NCBI GenBank assembly: GCA_947627055.1
Contig: CANQUS010000002.1
Location: 62,001 to 126,000, forward strand
DNA from: an uncultured Clostridia bacterium
Lineage (GTDB): Bacteria; Bacillota; Clostridia; Oscillospirales; Acutalibacteraceae
Reading direction: 5' to 3'
DNA: 64,000 nt
The notes beneath the pieces are model-generated. The model did no database searches. It had not been told where the DNA came from and saw only the letters and a program-made list of their open reading frames with translations. Positions 47,578 through 56,686 of the stretch are shown one piece after another. Made by a program: the position numbers and the translations under genes. Every line of letters begins with the position of its first letter. Positions within the stretch are counted from its first letter, which is position 1.

Positions 47578-48927
47578 TTATAATATATTGATAGTGAGAA
47601 CTCTCTCGGTCGAAGGACTTACACAGCAGGCATCTGCTGCTCCTATCCCCTCTGCCCATATAATATTGCTGCCATCTGCCAAAAGTACAATAGAATCACG
47701 CCGCTCTGCAGGTATTTTCATTTCAGACATCAGCTTTCGTAAGGGTTTTGTCAGTTTTCTGCCCCTCGGCGCTATAAAGTCACCCGCCCTGCGGCTGCGA
47801 AAAACAGACGTACTCAATATTTTATCATAATCGAGTGAAATTTCAGACATATCATCACCATTTTTTAATCTCTCATTAAACGCGTCTATATACATCAATT
47901 TGACACTGACTATTTTGCCGAGCATTGTTATTGTTTCATTGATTTTTATAGGTGTTTCCAATCCTTTATCATCTGTTTCAATACGATCCCTGCGATATAC
48001 TCGGAATATTCCCTGCTTGACAACGGCCTCAACGCCGTTTTTTAAAGAAACACTGCCGCCTTTTTCAATAGCCTTTTCAATAAGCTCTATATGAACGCTC
48101 TCCAGTCCACCTCCGATACTGCCGCAAATAATCTCAACAGCCCGTGACATGATCGGTTCCGGCATCGACAAAAGCTTTTTACATGAATACCCTCCTAAAA
48201 CTGCGGCAGATGTAATTGCTTCATATGACATTTTGTCTATAAATTCGTCAAGCTCGTACATATATTTTGAAAAACGTGAAAAAGACTGTTCGACAGAGGG
48301 GTTTATCTCTCTTAAAACAGGTACAACATCAAGGCGTATCTTATTTCTCGTATAAATCCTTTCAGCATTTGTACTGTCATCGACATACGGAATGCCATTG
48401 CGCTCACAGTAGTTCTCCGTGTCATAGCGTGAAGCTAAGATCAGTGGTCGGATAATATTACCTCTTTTGGGAGGAATACCTCTCGCCCCCTTTATACTGC
48501 TGCCGCGAGTTATATTCATAATTATAGTCTCAATGCTGTCGGTAGCAGTATGAGCCGTAGCAATTTTTGCATCAAGGCTTTTAGATAGCTCTTCAAGATA
48601 TTCATACCTTACCTGCCTGCCGCACTCCTCGCATCCGATCTGCTTTTCGGCGGCGAGCTTTTTTATATCACATCTGCGCACAAAAAGCTCTGTTCCGTTT
48701 TTTTCGCAAAGTTCTCGGACAAACCTTTCATCACGAAACGATTCCTTGCCCCGCAAAAGATGGTTAATGTGGCAGGCATATATCGTCAAGGAAAGCTTGT
48801 CCTTAAGTGCAAGCAGCACATGAAACAACGCAACTGAATCAGCACCGCCTGAAAGCGCAACGATAACCCTTTCGCCATTTTCCAACAGGGAATATTCCTC
48901 TATCGCTTTAAGTATCTTACTCTCCAC
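47578..48927 (-). CDS. tilS: tRNA(Ile)-lysidine synthetase
   Basis: TilS converts C34 of the AUA-reading tRNA-Ile to lysidine. The N-terminal ATP-pyrophosphatase domain has ALSGGADSVALFHVL, followed by the TAHTATDSIETIIMNITRGS and GARGIPPKRGNIIRPL blocks; the TilS C-terminal domain (KLTKPLRKLMSEMKIP) ends the protein, 449 residues in all. The start is GTG 48927 within the last codons of dnaB (11-nt overlap), with AGGAG upstream. Confidence 0.95.
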   Translation of the reverse strand: MESKILKAIEEYSLLENGERVIVALSGGADSVALFHVLLALKDKLSLTIYACHINHLLRGKESFRDERFVRELCEKNGTELFVRRCDIKKLAAEKQIGCEECGRQVRYEYLEELSKSLDAKIATAHTATDSIETIIMNITRGSSIKGARGIPPKRGNIIRPLILASRYDTENYCERNGIPYVDDSTNAERIYTRNKIRLDVVPVLREINPSVEQSFSRFSKYMYELDEFIDKMSYEAITSAAVLGGYSCKKLLSMPEPIMSRAVEIICGSIGGGLESVHIELIEKAIEKGGSVSLKNGVEAVVKQGIFRVYRRDRIETDDKGLETPIKINETITMLGKIVSVKLMYIDAFNERLKNGDDMSEISLDYDKILSTSVFRSRRAGDFIAPRGRKLTKPLRKLMSEMKIPAERRDSIVLLADGSNIIWAEGIGAADACCVSPSTERVLTINIL

Positions 48928-50296
48928 GGCTGAACTCCTGTGCGGTAAAGCGCATATACTCTCCCTGCCAATGCAGAGGTACGGAACGAGCTTCGCCGTG
49001 TCTGTTTTTGGCGACTATGCACTCACCGCTGTTATTATCATTATCCTCGTCTGCATCGCTGTTTTCTCCCCTGTCATAGTAACCCTCTCGATAAAGAAAG
49101 AGAACTATATCCGCGTCCTGTTCGATAGAACCCGAATCTCTCAGGTCGGAAAGCTGCGGTTTATGATTTTCACGTTTTTCACTTGAACGGGATAGCTGTG
49201 AAAGAGTAATAACAGGTATGTTAAATTCCTTCGCAAGGATCTTCAGTCCTCGGGTAATCTCGGAAATCTCCTGGACACGGTTATCGATTCTTCTTGATCC
49301 TGACATAAGCTGAAGGTAGTCAATAATAACAAGATCAACATCCTTCAATCTCCTTAGCTTTGCTTTTATCTCAGGCACGGTAATACCCGGAGTATCGTCA
49401 AAATACATATCGGTTTTTCTCAATACATCACCCGCCTCAATGAGACGTGTCCAATCGTCGTCATCAAGCTTGCCGGTACGCAGCTTTGTACCCTCTATCA
49501 TTCCTTCAGTTGAAATAAGTCTTGAAGCCAGCTGCTCCTTTGTCATTTCAAGCGAAAAAAAAGCTACGCGCTTTTTAGCTCGTACTGCGACATGGCGCAT
49601 AATATTAAGCGCAAAGCTGGTCTTTCCCATACCGGGACGAGCCGCAAGCAAAATCAAATCCGACCGATTCAGTCCTGTAATAACATTATCAAGTGTCCCT
49701 ATACCTGTCGGTAAGGCTTTCATCTCGTCACTATCAGGCGAGTTGAGTATATCGAGTCTGTCGAGAGTATCAAGGATAACCTCGTCTATCCTCTGCAAGC
49801 CCTTAGAGGTGTTTCTTCCGTCACGAATGTCAAATATCCTCTGCTCGGCTGAATCTATAAGAGCCGAAACATTATCCGACGGCGCGGCAGCATCGTCGAT
49901 TATTTCCCTTGCAGCAAGAATAAGCTGCCTTTGCAGATATTTATCCCTGACAATAGTTGAATATTCGGCAACACGGGATACAGCGGGAACTAAATCGGAT
50001 ATCTGCAAAAGATATGTTTTAGCTGAGGAATCATCAAATGCTTCTGAGTTTCTAAGCTTTTCGAGAACCGTGACAAAATCTATCGGAGTGCTTGTAACAA
50101 AAAGTTCGAGCATTGCACTGTAAATCGCGCGATGGGTCGCTAAATAAAAATAATCAGCATTAGGAAGAATCTCCATAACATCCGATATATATTCACTGTC
50201 AATAAGAACAGCGCCCAAAACGGACTGTTCCGCTTCGGGGCTGTAAGGAAGATTCAGACCGTCGACAGACAACAGGGGGGAATCCTCACTCGCCAT
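48917..50296 (-). CDS. dnaB: replicative DNA helicase
   Basis: DnaB (DnaC of Bacillus naming) unwinds the chromosome at the fork. It has the N-terminal DnaB domain (PYSPEAEQSVLGAVLIDSEY) and the RecA-like C-terminal domain with Walker A AARPGMGKTSFALNI, Walker B LVIIDYLQLM and the RDSGSIEQDADIVLFLYR block. At 459 residues it is full length, with no intein. GGAGGGAT precedes the ATG. It directly follows rplI, as in many Firmicutes. Confidence 0.96.
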   Translation of the reverse strand: MASEDSPLLSVDGLNLPYSPEAEQSVLGAVLIDSEYISDVMEILPNADYFYLATHRAIYSAMLELFVTSTPIDFVTVLEKLRNSEAFDDSSAKTYLLQISDLVPAVSRVAEYSTIVRDKYLQRQLILAAREIIDDAAAPSDNVSALIDSAEQRIFDIRDGRNTSKGLQRIDEVILDTLDRLDILNSPDSDEMKALPTGIGTLDNVITGLNRSDLILLAARPGMGKTSFALNIMRHVAVRAKKRVAFFSLEMTKEQLASRLISTEGMIEGTKLRTGKLDDDDWTRLIEAGDVLRKTDMYFDDTPGITVPEIKAKLRRLKDVDLVIIDYLQLMSGSRRIDNRVQEISEITRGLKILAKEFNIPVITLSQLSRSSEKRENHKPQLSDLRDSGSIEQDADIVLFLYREGYYDRGENSDADEDNDNNSGECIVAKNRHGEARSVPLHWQGEYMRFTAQEFSRGE

Positions 50297-50326
50297 ATCA
50301 ATCCCTCCGATCCAATGTGTACGGTA

Positions 50327-50773
50327 TCAAAGCTCGGTAACGGATACCTTAAACCTTGCGACAACACCGCCGAAAAGTTTAATTTCACAGTTATAAACAC
50401 CAAACGCCTTAATGTCGGCATCGATCGAAATTTTTCTTTTATCAATGGAATAACCGTAAAGTTTTTTAAGCTCTGCGGCAATCTCCTTACTTGTAACTGA
50501 ACCAAACAGCCTGCCGCCCTGGCCTGCCTTTGCCTTCAGTTCAACGGTTACGTCCATCAGCTTATCGGCAATAGCCTGAGCCTCCTTAGTCTGCTGCTCG
50601 CTCTGATACCGCTTTGACTGTTCGGCATTTTTAAATTCGTTTAATGCCTGATTATCCGCAACACGAGCAAGTTTTCTGGGGAAAAGAAAATTTCTCGCGT
50701 AACCGTCGCTTACATTGACAATCTCGCCTTTTTTTCCGGTTCCTTTAATATCCTGTAAAAGCATTACCTTCAT
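50327..50773 (-). CDS. rplI: 50S ribosomal protein L9
   Basis: L9 binds 23S rRNA at the base of the L1 stalk. The 148-residue protein has the N-terminal signature [21 protein letters not shown] and [15 protein letters not shown], a long connecting helix and the C-terminal domain ([18 protein letters not shown]). It lies between gdpP and dnaB, the typical order gdpP-rplI-dnaB. Confidence 0.97.
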   Translation of the reverse strand: MKVMLLQDIKGTGKKGEIVNVSDGYARNFLFPRKLARVADNQALNEFKNAEQSKRYQSEQQTKEAQAIADKLMDVTVELKAKAGQGGRLFGSVTSKEIAAELKKLYGYSIDKRKISIDADIKAFGVYNCEIKLFGGVVARFKVSVTEL

Positions 50774-50822
50774 TTTCTTTACTTCCTTTCAGTTAATATA
50801 TTATACAATTATAAAAAAACCT

Positions 50823-52841
50823 TTAATCATTTTCTTCTGTATTGCTTTCATTTTTATTTTCAGTCAACACATCACTGCCTGTCGGTGCGGCTATTTCATA
50901 GTTTATAGCGCTGACGGTAGAAACCAGTCTTTCGCGGGCTGCCTCCATAGTCGTATTCTCAAGCTGAGCGGCAGCCATGGTCTGATGACCGCCACCGCCA
51001 AGCTTCTCCATTAAGACCTGAACATTTACATCGCCGAGTGAGCGAGCCGAAATGTTTATAGTATTTCCTGTCGGGAACATAACAAACGAAGCCTTAACAT
51101 TTTCAATACCGAGAAGCTCATCGGCAGCCTGAGCCGCAGCAATACGAATATCGGAGCTTTCTTCCTCGGCGCACGCAATAGCGTATGAGTTAAATATCTC
51201 TGCTTCGCTGACAAGTTTATATTTGGTCTTATATGTACTTATAGAGTTTGAGAACAGTCGTTTGACCTCGACGGTATCCGCGCCTTTACTTCTCAGGAAT
51301 GCCGCAGCCTCAAATGTCCGCACACCTGTCCTGAGAACAAAATTCTTAGTATCAAGCATAATACCGGCAAGCAGAGCCTCGGCCTCAAGACGGCTGAGCG
51401 TATCACTTCCGAGATATTGAAGAAGCTCGGCTACCATTTCCGATGCTGAAGATGCGTACGGTTCATGATAGAATATAACCGCATTGTCAATATGATTGAC
51501 CATCATCCTGTGATGGTCGATAACAACAACTCTCTTACATTTTTTATATACATCATATGATTCAAGAAAGCTGGGAGAATGTGTATCAATGACAATTAAA
51601 AGCGTTTTTTCAGTTATTTCGTTAAGAGCCGTTTTTTCATCAATGAAAACATCAAGCAAGCCTGATTTTTCTATATTAGAAATAATTGAGCCTGCAAGGC
51701 TTTGCTTCTTGTTTATAACGATAAAGACGTCAACATCAAGATTTTTTCTTACTGCACTCCACATTCCAACAGCAGCGCCGACAGCATCAAGGTCGGAAAA
51801 TCTATGCCCCATAATAATGACGTTTTCGCTGTCCCTAATCTGTTCCTCGAGGGCGGCGGAAATAACTCTTGTTCTCACCTTATCACGCTTTTCAAAGCCC
51901 TTAGACGTTCCTCCAAAAAATTCGTATGTTTCTCCGTCATTTACCGCAGCCTGATCGCCTCCGCGGCCGAGTGCCATATCAAGTGCCCTTCGCGCAAGAA
52001 GCTCACAATCCTTGAATGTCTTTCCCCTATGTCCTATCCCGATTGAAATAGTCGCGCCGGAAACCTCTTTCATTTTAATATTTTTTATCGTTTCAAGAAT
52101 TTTAAATTTCTGTTCAATCAGCTTCTGCATATTGCGTTCTTCAAACACAACAAGGTATCTGTCGTTCTTTTCCAGCTTCTTGTAAAAGCCGTTCATGCTC
52201 ACAGCCCATTCCTGAAGTTTGCTTTCAATAAATATCGAAATCCTGTCACAGACATTTTCGTCGCTTGAACGCTCTATTTCATCCTTATTGTCAAAGTCTA
52301 TAATCGCAACAACAGGGCGTGATAGGATATATTCGTCGGAATTTGACTTATAGGAGCTGTTGTCCGCAAAATAAATAATTCCTCCGCTCTCGGCAATAAC
52401 GCCAAAAGCTAAATACCACTTTCCGTTTATTCCGACATCTATTCCGTCCTTAGAGAAAAATTCCCTAATATCATGCGAGGAAACAAACTGTGCCGCAGTT
52501 TCGCCAATTTTGCTGTCCCCGCCGCACATTTTTTCCGTGAAGCTCTTGTTGCTCATAACAATTACGCCGAAATCATCTATTACGATAGTAGGAACAGAAA
52601 TCAGATCAAGTGACGACTGGCTGAATAGAGAAAAGATCTTCGACGTACTCTTTATGATATTGCCGACATAATTTTTGAATTTGTACATACTCAGAAAAAC
52701 CGCAGAGGCGGCCGCCGTAGCAGCAAGGAGCTCTATTACAAATACGGATTTGTTATAAAAATAGGAGACACCTGCCATTACAAACATCAGAACAGAAAAA
52801 ATAATAAAAACAGGCGTTATTACCCATATTTTTTTATTCAC
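50823..52841 (-). CDS. gdpP: cyclic-di-AMP phosphodiesterase GdpP-like
   Basis: A 672-residue membrane protein. Two transmembrane helices (about 8-50) are followed by a degenerate PAS domain (about 70-160), a degenerate GGDEF-like domain (about 170-300) and DHH/DHHA1 phosphoesterase domains (about 330-650) with GHRFSDLDAVGAAVG, VIDTHSP and VVIDHHRM supplying metal ligands. The end GGGGHQTMAAAQL is the DHHA1 substrate motif. GdpP cleaves c-di-AMP to pApA and so influences wall stress and potassium control. The start is GTG 52841 behind AAGGGAG. A stretch of acidic Glu/Asn residues ends it. Confidence 0.94.
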   Translation of the reverse strand: MNKKIWVITPVFIIFSVLMFVMAGVSYFYNKSVFVIELLAATAAASAVFLSMYKFKNYVGNIIKSTSKIFSLFSQSSLDLISVPTIVIDDFGVIVMSNKSFTEKMCGGDSKIGETAAQFVSSHDIREFFSKDGIDVGINGKWYLAFGVIAESGGIIYFADNSSYKSNSDEYILSRPVVAIIDFDNKDEIERSSDENVCDRISIFIESKLQEWAVSMNGFYKKLEKNDRYLVVFEERNMQKLIEQKFKILETIKNIKMKEVSGATISIGIGHRGKTFKDCELLARRALDMALGRGGDQAAVNDGETYEFFGGTSKGFEKRDKVRTRVISAALEEQIRDSENVIIMGHRFSDLDAVGAAVGMWSAVRKNLDVDVFIVINKKQSLAGSIISNIEKSGLLDVFIDEKTALNEITEKTLLIVIDTHSPSFLESYDVYKKCKRVVVIDHHRMMVNHIDNAVIFYHEPYASSASEMVAELLQYLGSDTLSRLEAEALLAGIMLDTKNFVLRTGVRTFEAAAFLRSKGADTVEVKRLFSNSISTYKTKYKLVSEAEIFNSYAIACAEEESSDIRIAAAQAADELLGIENVKASFVMFPTGNTINISARSLGDVNVQVLMEKLGGGGHQTMAAAQLENTTMEAARERLVSTVSAINYEIAAPTGSDVLTENKNESNTEEND

Positions 52842-52861
52842 GGCAAATGTCTCCCTTAAAA

Positions 52862-54859
52862 TTAAATTTCCATAATTACGGGAAGAATCATAGGACTTCT
52901 TCTCGTCTTATCGTATAGCAGCTTTGAAAGCTCATCCTTTATCCTTGTTTTGATTATTCCCCACTCACGGACTTTTTCGTTATAGCAGTCGTCAAGGATG
53001 ACCTCAACCCTTTCCTTAATGTTTTCCATCAGCGGTTCTGCTTCTCTAACATATACAAAGCCTCGTGAAACAATATCAGGACCGGAAACAACATGACCGC
53101 TGCTTGAATCTATCGTGACAACGACAACGATAAGTCCGTCTTGTCCGAGGTGCTTTCTGTCGCGAAGAACTATGCTTCCTACATCACCTACACCAAGACC
53201 GTCAACGAGTATCTGTCCTGCGGGAACATCGGGGAGCTGTTTCATATAGTCACGGTTAAGCTCGATCACATTACCGATATTGCCTATGAATACATTTTCC
53301 TTAGGCATTCCCATCTTATACGCAAGCTCTGCATGCTTATGAAGATGCTTTTGCTCACCATGAACCGGAATAAAGTATTTCGGTTTTGTAAGTCCCTGAA
53401 TAATTTTGAGTTCCTCACGGCAAGCGTGTCCTGAAACATGAACCTCATACATGGATTCGTAAACAACATGACATCCGTGCTTGATAAGCTCATTTACTAC
53501 CGAACCAACTGTTTTTTCATTTCCCGGTATCGGGTTCGCAGAAATAATAATGAAATCACCGGGTCCAACGGCGACCTTTCTGTGGTCGGAGTAAGCCATT
53601 CTCGACAATGCCGACATGGGCTCTCCCTGGCTACCTGTAGTAATTAGAACGATCTTCTCCCTAGGGTATTTGTTGAGAAGGTCTATATCTATAACAACAT
53701 TATCAGGAATATCAACATACCCAAGCTCGGTCGCTATTGTCATATAATTAATCATGCTTCTGCCGGAGAAAGCAACCTTTCTGCCATGACGAGCCGCACA
53801 TTTGATGATTTGCTCGATCCTTCCTATATTTGAAGCGAAGGTTGCTATTATAATTCTCTCCTTTTCCGCCTCACGAAAAAGCATCTCAAAGGAGTTTACG
53901 ACCTTTTGCTCTGTCGTTGTGTAGCCCTCACGCTCGGCGTTGGTCGAATCCGCCATAAGAGCAAGTACACCCTCGTGTCCAAGCTCACCAAAACGTGCAA
54001 GATCTATCATTTCACCTGTTGTCGGTGTACAGTCTATCTTAAAGTCACCCGTATGAACAATAGTCCCGGCAGGCGTATGGACAGCTATACCGACAGCATC
54101 GGGTATAGAGTGATTAACATGAATAAACTCTATGGACATACATCCGAGCTTTATTCTCTGCCCCGGCTTCACAACGTTAAGCTTTGCCCTGTTAAGGATA
54201 TTATGCTCCTTAAGTTTGCTGCTGACAAGTCCCAGCGTAAGACTTGTTCCGTATATCGGAAGGTTGATCTTTTTCAAAAGATACGGAAGAGCTCCGATAT
54301 GATCCTCGTGTCCGTGAGTAAGGACTACACCCTTGATCCTGTCTCTGTTTCTTTCAATATAGGAAAAATCGGGCAATACAAGGTCAACACCGAGCATCTC
54401 TCCATCAGGGAACGCCATTCCGCAATCAAGAATAAACATATCCCCTTCACATTCAAAAAGCGTAATATTCTTACCTATCTCGTTCAAACCACCCAGAAAT
54501 GTCACACGAACTGACGGCAATGGTGTATATCCTCTGCCGCGCCCCTTTCCCTGAGTCACTGTTCTTTTTTTTAGGCTTCTTCTTTCCTGCCTTTGATCGC
54601 CGATCTGAAAACGGGAAGTCTGCTGTGATAATTGGCGGGAATATTGACGACTCTCCTGACTATCGGGTGTTATTTTCGTGAATGGCTTTTCTCCCGAACC
54701 ATCTATCATGGTCGCCTTACTCTGCTGCCTTCTCTCATATGGTGTCAGAGAGTACTGTCGTTGAGACACACTTCTTCCTGTCCCTCTGCCCTTTTTCTGA
54801 GAAAAATCGCTCTGAGCATCGCGGAGAGACTGGTTCTGCTTATTAAATTCTGAAGTCAC
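52862..54859 (-). CDS. rnjA: ribonuclease J with long disordered N-terminus
   Basis: A 665-residue RNase J, a 5'-3' exo- and endonuclease central to mRNA decay and rRNA maturation in Gram-positives. The metallo-beta-lactamase core has GGLNEIGKNITLFE, THGHEDHIGALPYLL and HVSGHACREEL; the beta-CASP and C-terminal domains follow. Typical RNase J has about 555 residues; here about 110 extra residues rich in Gln, Ser, Arg and Lys precede the core and look disordered. I start at GTG 54859 with GGAGG upstream. It opens the operon rnjA-gdpP-rplI-dnaB-tilS-hpt-ftsH. Confidence 0.95.
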   Translation of the reverse strand: MTSEFNKQNQSLRDAQSDFSQKKGRGTGRSVSQRQYSLTPYERRQQSKATMIDGSGEKPFTKITPDSQESRQYSRQLSQQTSRFQIGDQRQERRSLKKRTVTQGKGRGRGYTPLPSVRVTFLGGLNEIGKNITLFECEGDMFILDCGMAFPDGEMLGVDLVLPDFSYIERNRDRIKGVVLTHGHEDHIGALPYLLKKINLPIYGTSLTLGLVSSKLKEHNILNRAKLNVVKPGQRIKLGCMSIEFIHVNHSIPDAVGIAVHTPAGTIVHTGDFKIDCTPTTGEMIDLARFGELGHEGVLALMADSTNAEREGYTTTEQKVVNSFEMLFREAEKERIIIATFASNIGRIEQIIKCAARHGRKVAFSGRSMINYMTIATELGYVDIPDNVVIDIDLLNKYPREKIVLITTGSQGEPMSALSRMAYSDHRKVAVGPGDFIIISANPIPGNEKTVGSVVNELIKHGCHVVYESMYEVHVSGHACREELKIIQGLTKPKYFIPVHGEQKHLHKHAELAYKMGMPKENVFIGNIGNVIELNRDYMKQLPDVPAGQILVDGLGVGDVGSIVLRDRKHLGQDGLIVVVVTIDSSSGHVVSGPDIVSRGFVYVREAEPLMENIKERVEVILDDCYNEKVREWGIIKTRIKDELSKLLYDKTRRSPMILPVIMEI

Positions 54860-54911
54860 AAATAATAACCTCCATAATATATAAATTTTTCCGAACAAAA
54901 TCAGTAATATA

Positions 54912-54940
54912 ATTTTACTCCGCAAAGCTGATTCTGTCAA
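54912..54940 (-). promoter_or_regulatory. promoter of rnjA operon
   Basis: On the minus strand TTGACA (54940-54935), 17-nt spacer, TAAAAT (54917-54912). It lies between the small RNA B terminator and rnjA. Confidence 0.75.
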
Positions 54941-54976
54941 TACCACCGAGACAAAATTCCACGCAGAGCTGTTACT

Positions 54977-55115
54977 AAAAAATATTCAAGCGCCGCTTTA
55001 ACAAGCAGCCAAAATTGCAAAGCAACTTTGAGAGCTTCAGCAGGAGATCGTATCACCACTGAAACGACAGATGTTTCCCGCCGCCTTACAGCCGCAGCAC
55101 TGTGCTGCGGTCATA
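54977..55115 (-). ncRNA. probable structured small RNA, copy B of a two-copy family
   Basis: On the minus strand, upstream of the rnjA promoter and reading toward it. It contains a perfect CCGCAGCAC/GTGCTGCGG hairpin (55092-55110), TGTCGTTTCAG (55069-55059), GGTGAT-ACG-ATCTCC around 55056-55042, and the block TTGTTAAAGCGGCGCTTGAA (55004-54985), then ATATTTTTT, a terminator-like end. The same three blocks in the same order occur in copy A at about 35.2 kb. No reading frame runs through it. A TATATT-like -10 lies near 55130. Ends are approximate. Confidence 0.62.
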
Positions 55116-55783
55116 AAACACAAAAATAATATAAGTACTAGGTCTTTATACAGCATTTCCAGAGTTTTATTTGTTTTCCATGCCCCATAAAAATTTTTAT
55201 CATGTTCTCTTTATCTATACTGCCCTATTATAAATGAAATACACTAGAGCTTTTGGGGTCATCCGTATCTTAGATGTAGAAAAAGGCGACAGCATAATTG
55301 CTGTTACTTGCTTTTTTACTCATATGTTTTTAGGAGCGACAAAACTATTGACAGATAATTTTATTTTCTGTACATCACTTATGCTAAATAGTGCAGAAGG
55401 AAAATCCTAAAAAATTTAAAACATCATCACGCAAATAAATATCATATTTTAAACTGCTTGTTTAACCAAATCCTTCATATTCTAAACGATTCCTTGTTTT
55501 CATTCACTTGCACTTTTTAGTAAAATCGGAGTAACTGCATATGGCGGCTGATATACATTATAATTAGACTTTTGGATATTGTTGGAAGCAGCGAATCGTG
55601 TTTCTAAATTTGTTTAAAACACTGCATCATCAAGCTGTGTTCGGCATTTCGGACATATCTTCATTTATTTTTTTCCTCACTTCATGTCAAACGGGAATGG
55701 AACGGAGTCCCACTCCCGTTTGCTTGGATGTTTACTTTTCGCCTTTTCATCCAAATACATTCCACAATTTTCATGCACAAACA
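55116..55783. other. 668-nt intergenic region between small RNA B and the tRNA genes
   Basis: AT-rich without a supported gene. TTGACA at 55348-55353 has only a poor -10 (TACATC) 17 nt on. A stem CAAACGGGA/TCCCGTTTG at 55688-55722 lies before the tRNA terminator and may be a second terminator. An open plus-strand frame at 55598-55909 runs across the tRNA gene and is not a gene. Confidence 0.5.
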
Positions 55784-55826
55784 AAAGCCGTATTATTACC
55801 GAAAAATTCAGAAATAATACGGCTTT
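55784..55826 (-). terminator. terminator of tRNA-Ser pair
   Basis: AAAGCCGTATTATT (55784-55797) pairs with AATAATACGGCTTT (55813-55826), adjoining the CCA end of the second tRNA; TTTTG follows on the minus strand. Confidence 0.85.
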
Positions 55827-55915
55827 GGCGGAGGACAAGGGATTTGAACCCTCGCGCCGGTTTCCCGACCTACTCCCTTAGCAGGGGAGCCCCTTCACCA
55901 CTTGGGTAATCCTCC
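55826..55915 (-). tRNA. tRNA-Ser (anticodon GCT)
   Basis: A class II tRNA of 90 nt with encoded CCA. Acceptor GGAGGAT pairs with GTCCTCC; the anticodon loop CTGCTAA in a CCCCT/AGGGG-type stem gives GCT, reading AGC/AGU. It has a long variable arm and the T-loop GGTTCAAATCC. It is the second tRNA of the pair, 29 nt after tRNA-Ser(TGA). Confidence 0.95.
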
Positions 55916-55944
55916 AATGGCAAACGCAAATAAAAATATATAAA

Positions 55945-56033
55945 TGGCGGAGAGGAAGGGATTCGAACCCTTGGTCCCTTGCGGGATCACTAGTTTTCAA
56001 GACTAGCTCCTTAAACCACTCGGACACCTCTCC
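55945..56033 (-). tRNA. tRNA-Ser (anticodon TGA)
   Basis: A class II tRNA of 89 nt with encoded CCA. Acceptor GGAGAGG pairs with CCTCTCC; the anticodon loop CTTGAAA within CTAGT/ACTAG gives TGA, reading UCA and other UCN codons. It has a long variable arm (GATCCCGCAAGGGACC) and T-loop GGTTCGAATCC. Confidence 0.95.
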
Positions 56034-56114
56034 TCATGAACTGCGAGATTTATACTACCATATTTTGTTCGTAAAGTCAAGTGTTTTAATAAAATTTTTT
56101 ATAATTTGTAAATT

Positions 56115-56152
56115 AAGTAAATTCCACCTCTTTATTACTGTGGAATTTACTT
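56115..56152 (-). terminator. terminator of rpiB
   Basis: AAGTAAATTCCAC (56115-56127) pairs with GTGGAATTTACTT (56140-56152), 41 nt after the rpiB stop. Confidence 0.8.
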
Positions 56153-56192
56153 TAAGAATTTACAATATTTATGCAAAGTATTATTTAAAAAG

Positions 56193-56639
56193 TCAAATTT
56201 CTTTTCCGTTTTCTATATCTTCAATAAGAGAAAGTCTTTTGCTGTGTCTGTCGCCTTCAAAAGAAGTATTGAGAAAAATATCGGCAAGTTTAACCGCAGT
56301 TTCACTGTTTATAACTCTGCCGCCCATGCAGAGTATATTTGCGTCATTATGCCTTCTCGTCATTTCCGCACAAAATTCGTTTGTACATACTGCTGCTCTG
56401 ATACCCTTGACCTTATTTGCGGCAATAGATATGCCTATACCTGTTCCGCAGCAAAGTATACCAAACTTATATTCCTTATTTGCAACAGCCTTAGCAACGG
56501 CAAACCCGAACCTCGGGTAATCAACGGATTCGGTGCTGTTTGTTCCGAAATCCTTATATTCAATGTTATTATCCTCAAGATATTTTTTTACGGCTTCCTT
56601 TATTTCATATCCTCCGTGATCTGCTCCTAACGCTATCAC
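56193..56639 (-). CDS. rpiB: ribose-5-phosphate isomerase B
   Basis: RpiB interconverts ribose-5-phosphate and ribulose-5-phosphate in the pentose pathway. The 148-residue protein has IALGADHGGYEIKE at the start, the catalytic Cys in GILCCGTGIGISIAANK, and RRHNDANILCMGGRVI. Some family members prefer allose-6-phosphate or galactose-6-phosphate, but no sugar operon is present, so the housekeeping role is likely. It follows tsaB by 47 nt. Confidence 0.95.
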   Translation of the reverse strand: MIALGADHGGYEIKEAVKKYLEDNNIEYKDFGTNSTESVDYPRFGFAVAKAVANKEYKFGILCCGTGIGISIAANKVKGIRAAVCTNEFCAEMTRRHNDANILCMGGRVINSETAVKLADIFLNTSFEGDRHSKRLSLIEDIENGKEI

Positions 56640-56686
56640 TTACAATTCCTCCAATTTTTAATTTAATATACCGAGATCTCCTGATA

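Noticed and set aside
55598..55909. Plus-strand frame crossing the tRNA-Ser(GCT) gene
   Set aside because: It reads through the antisense of a clear tRNA and its terminator, so it is spurious.
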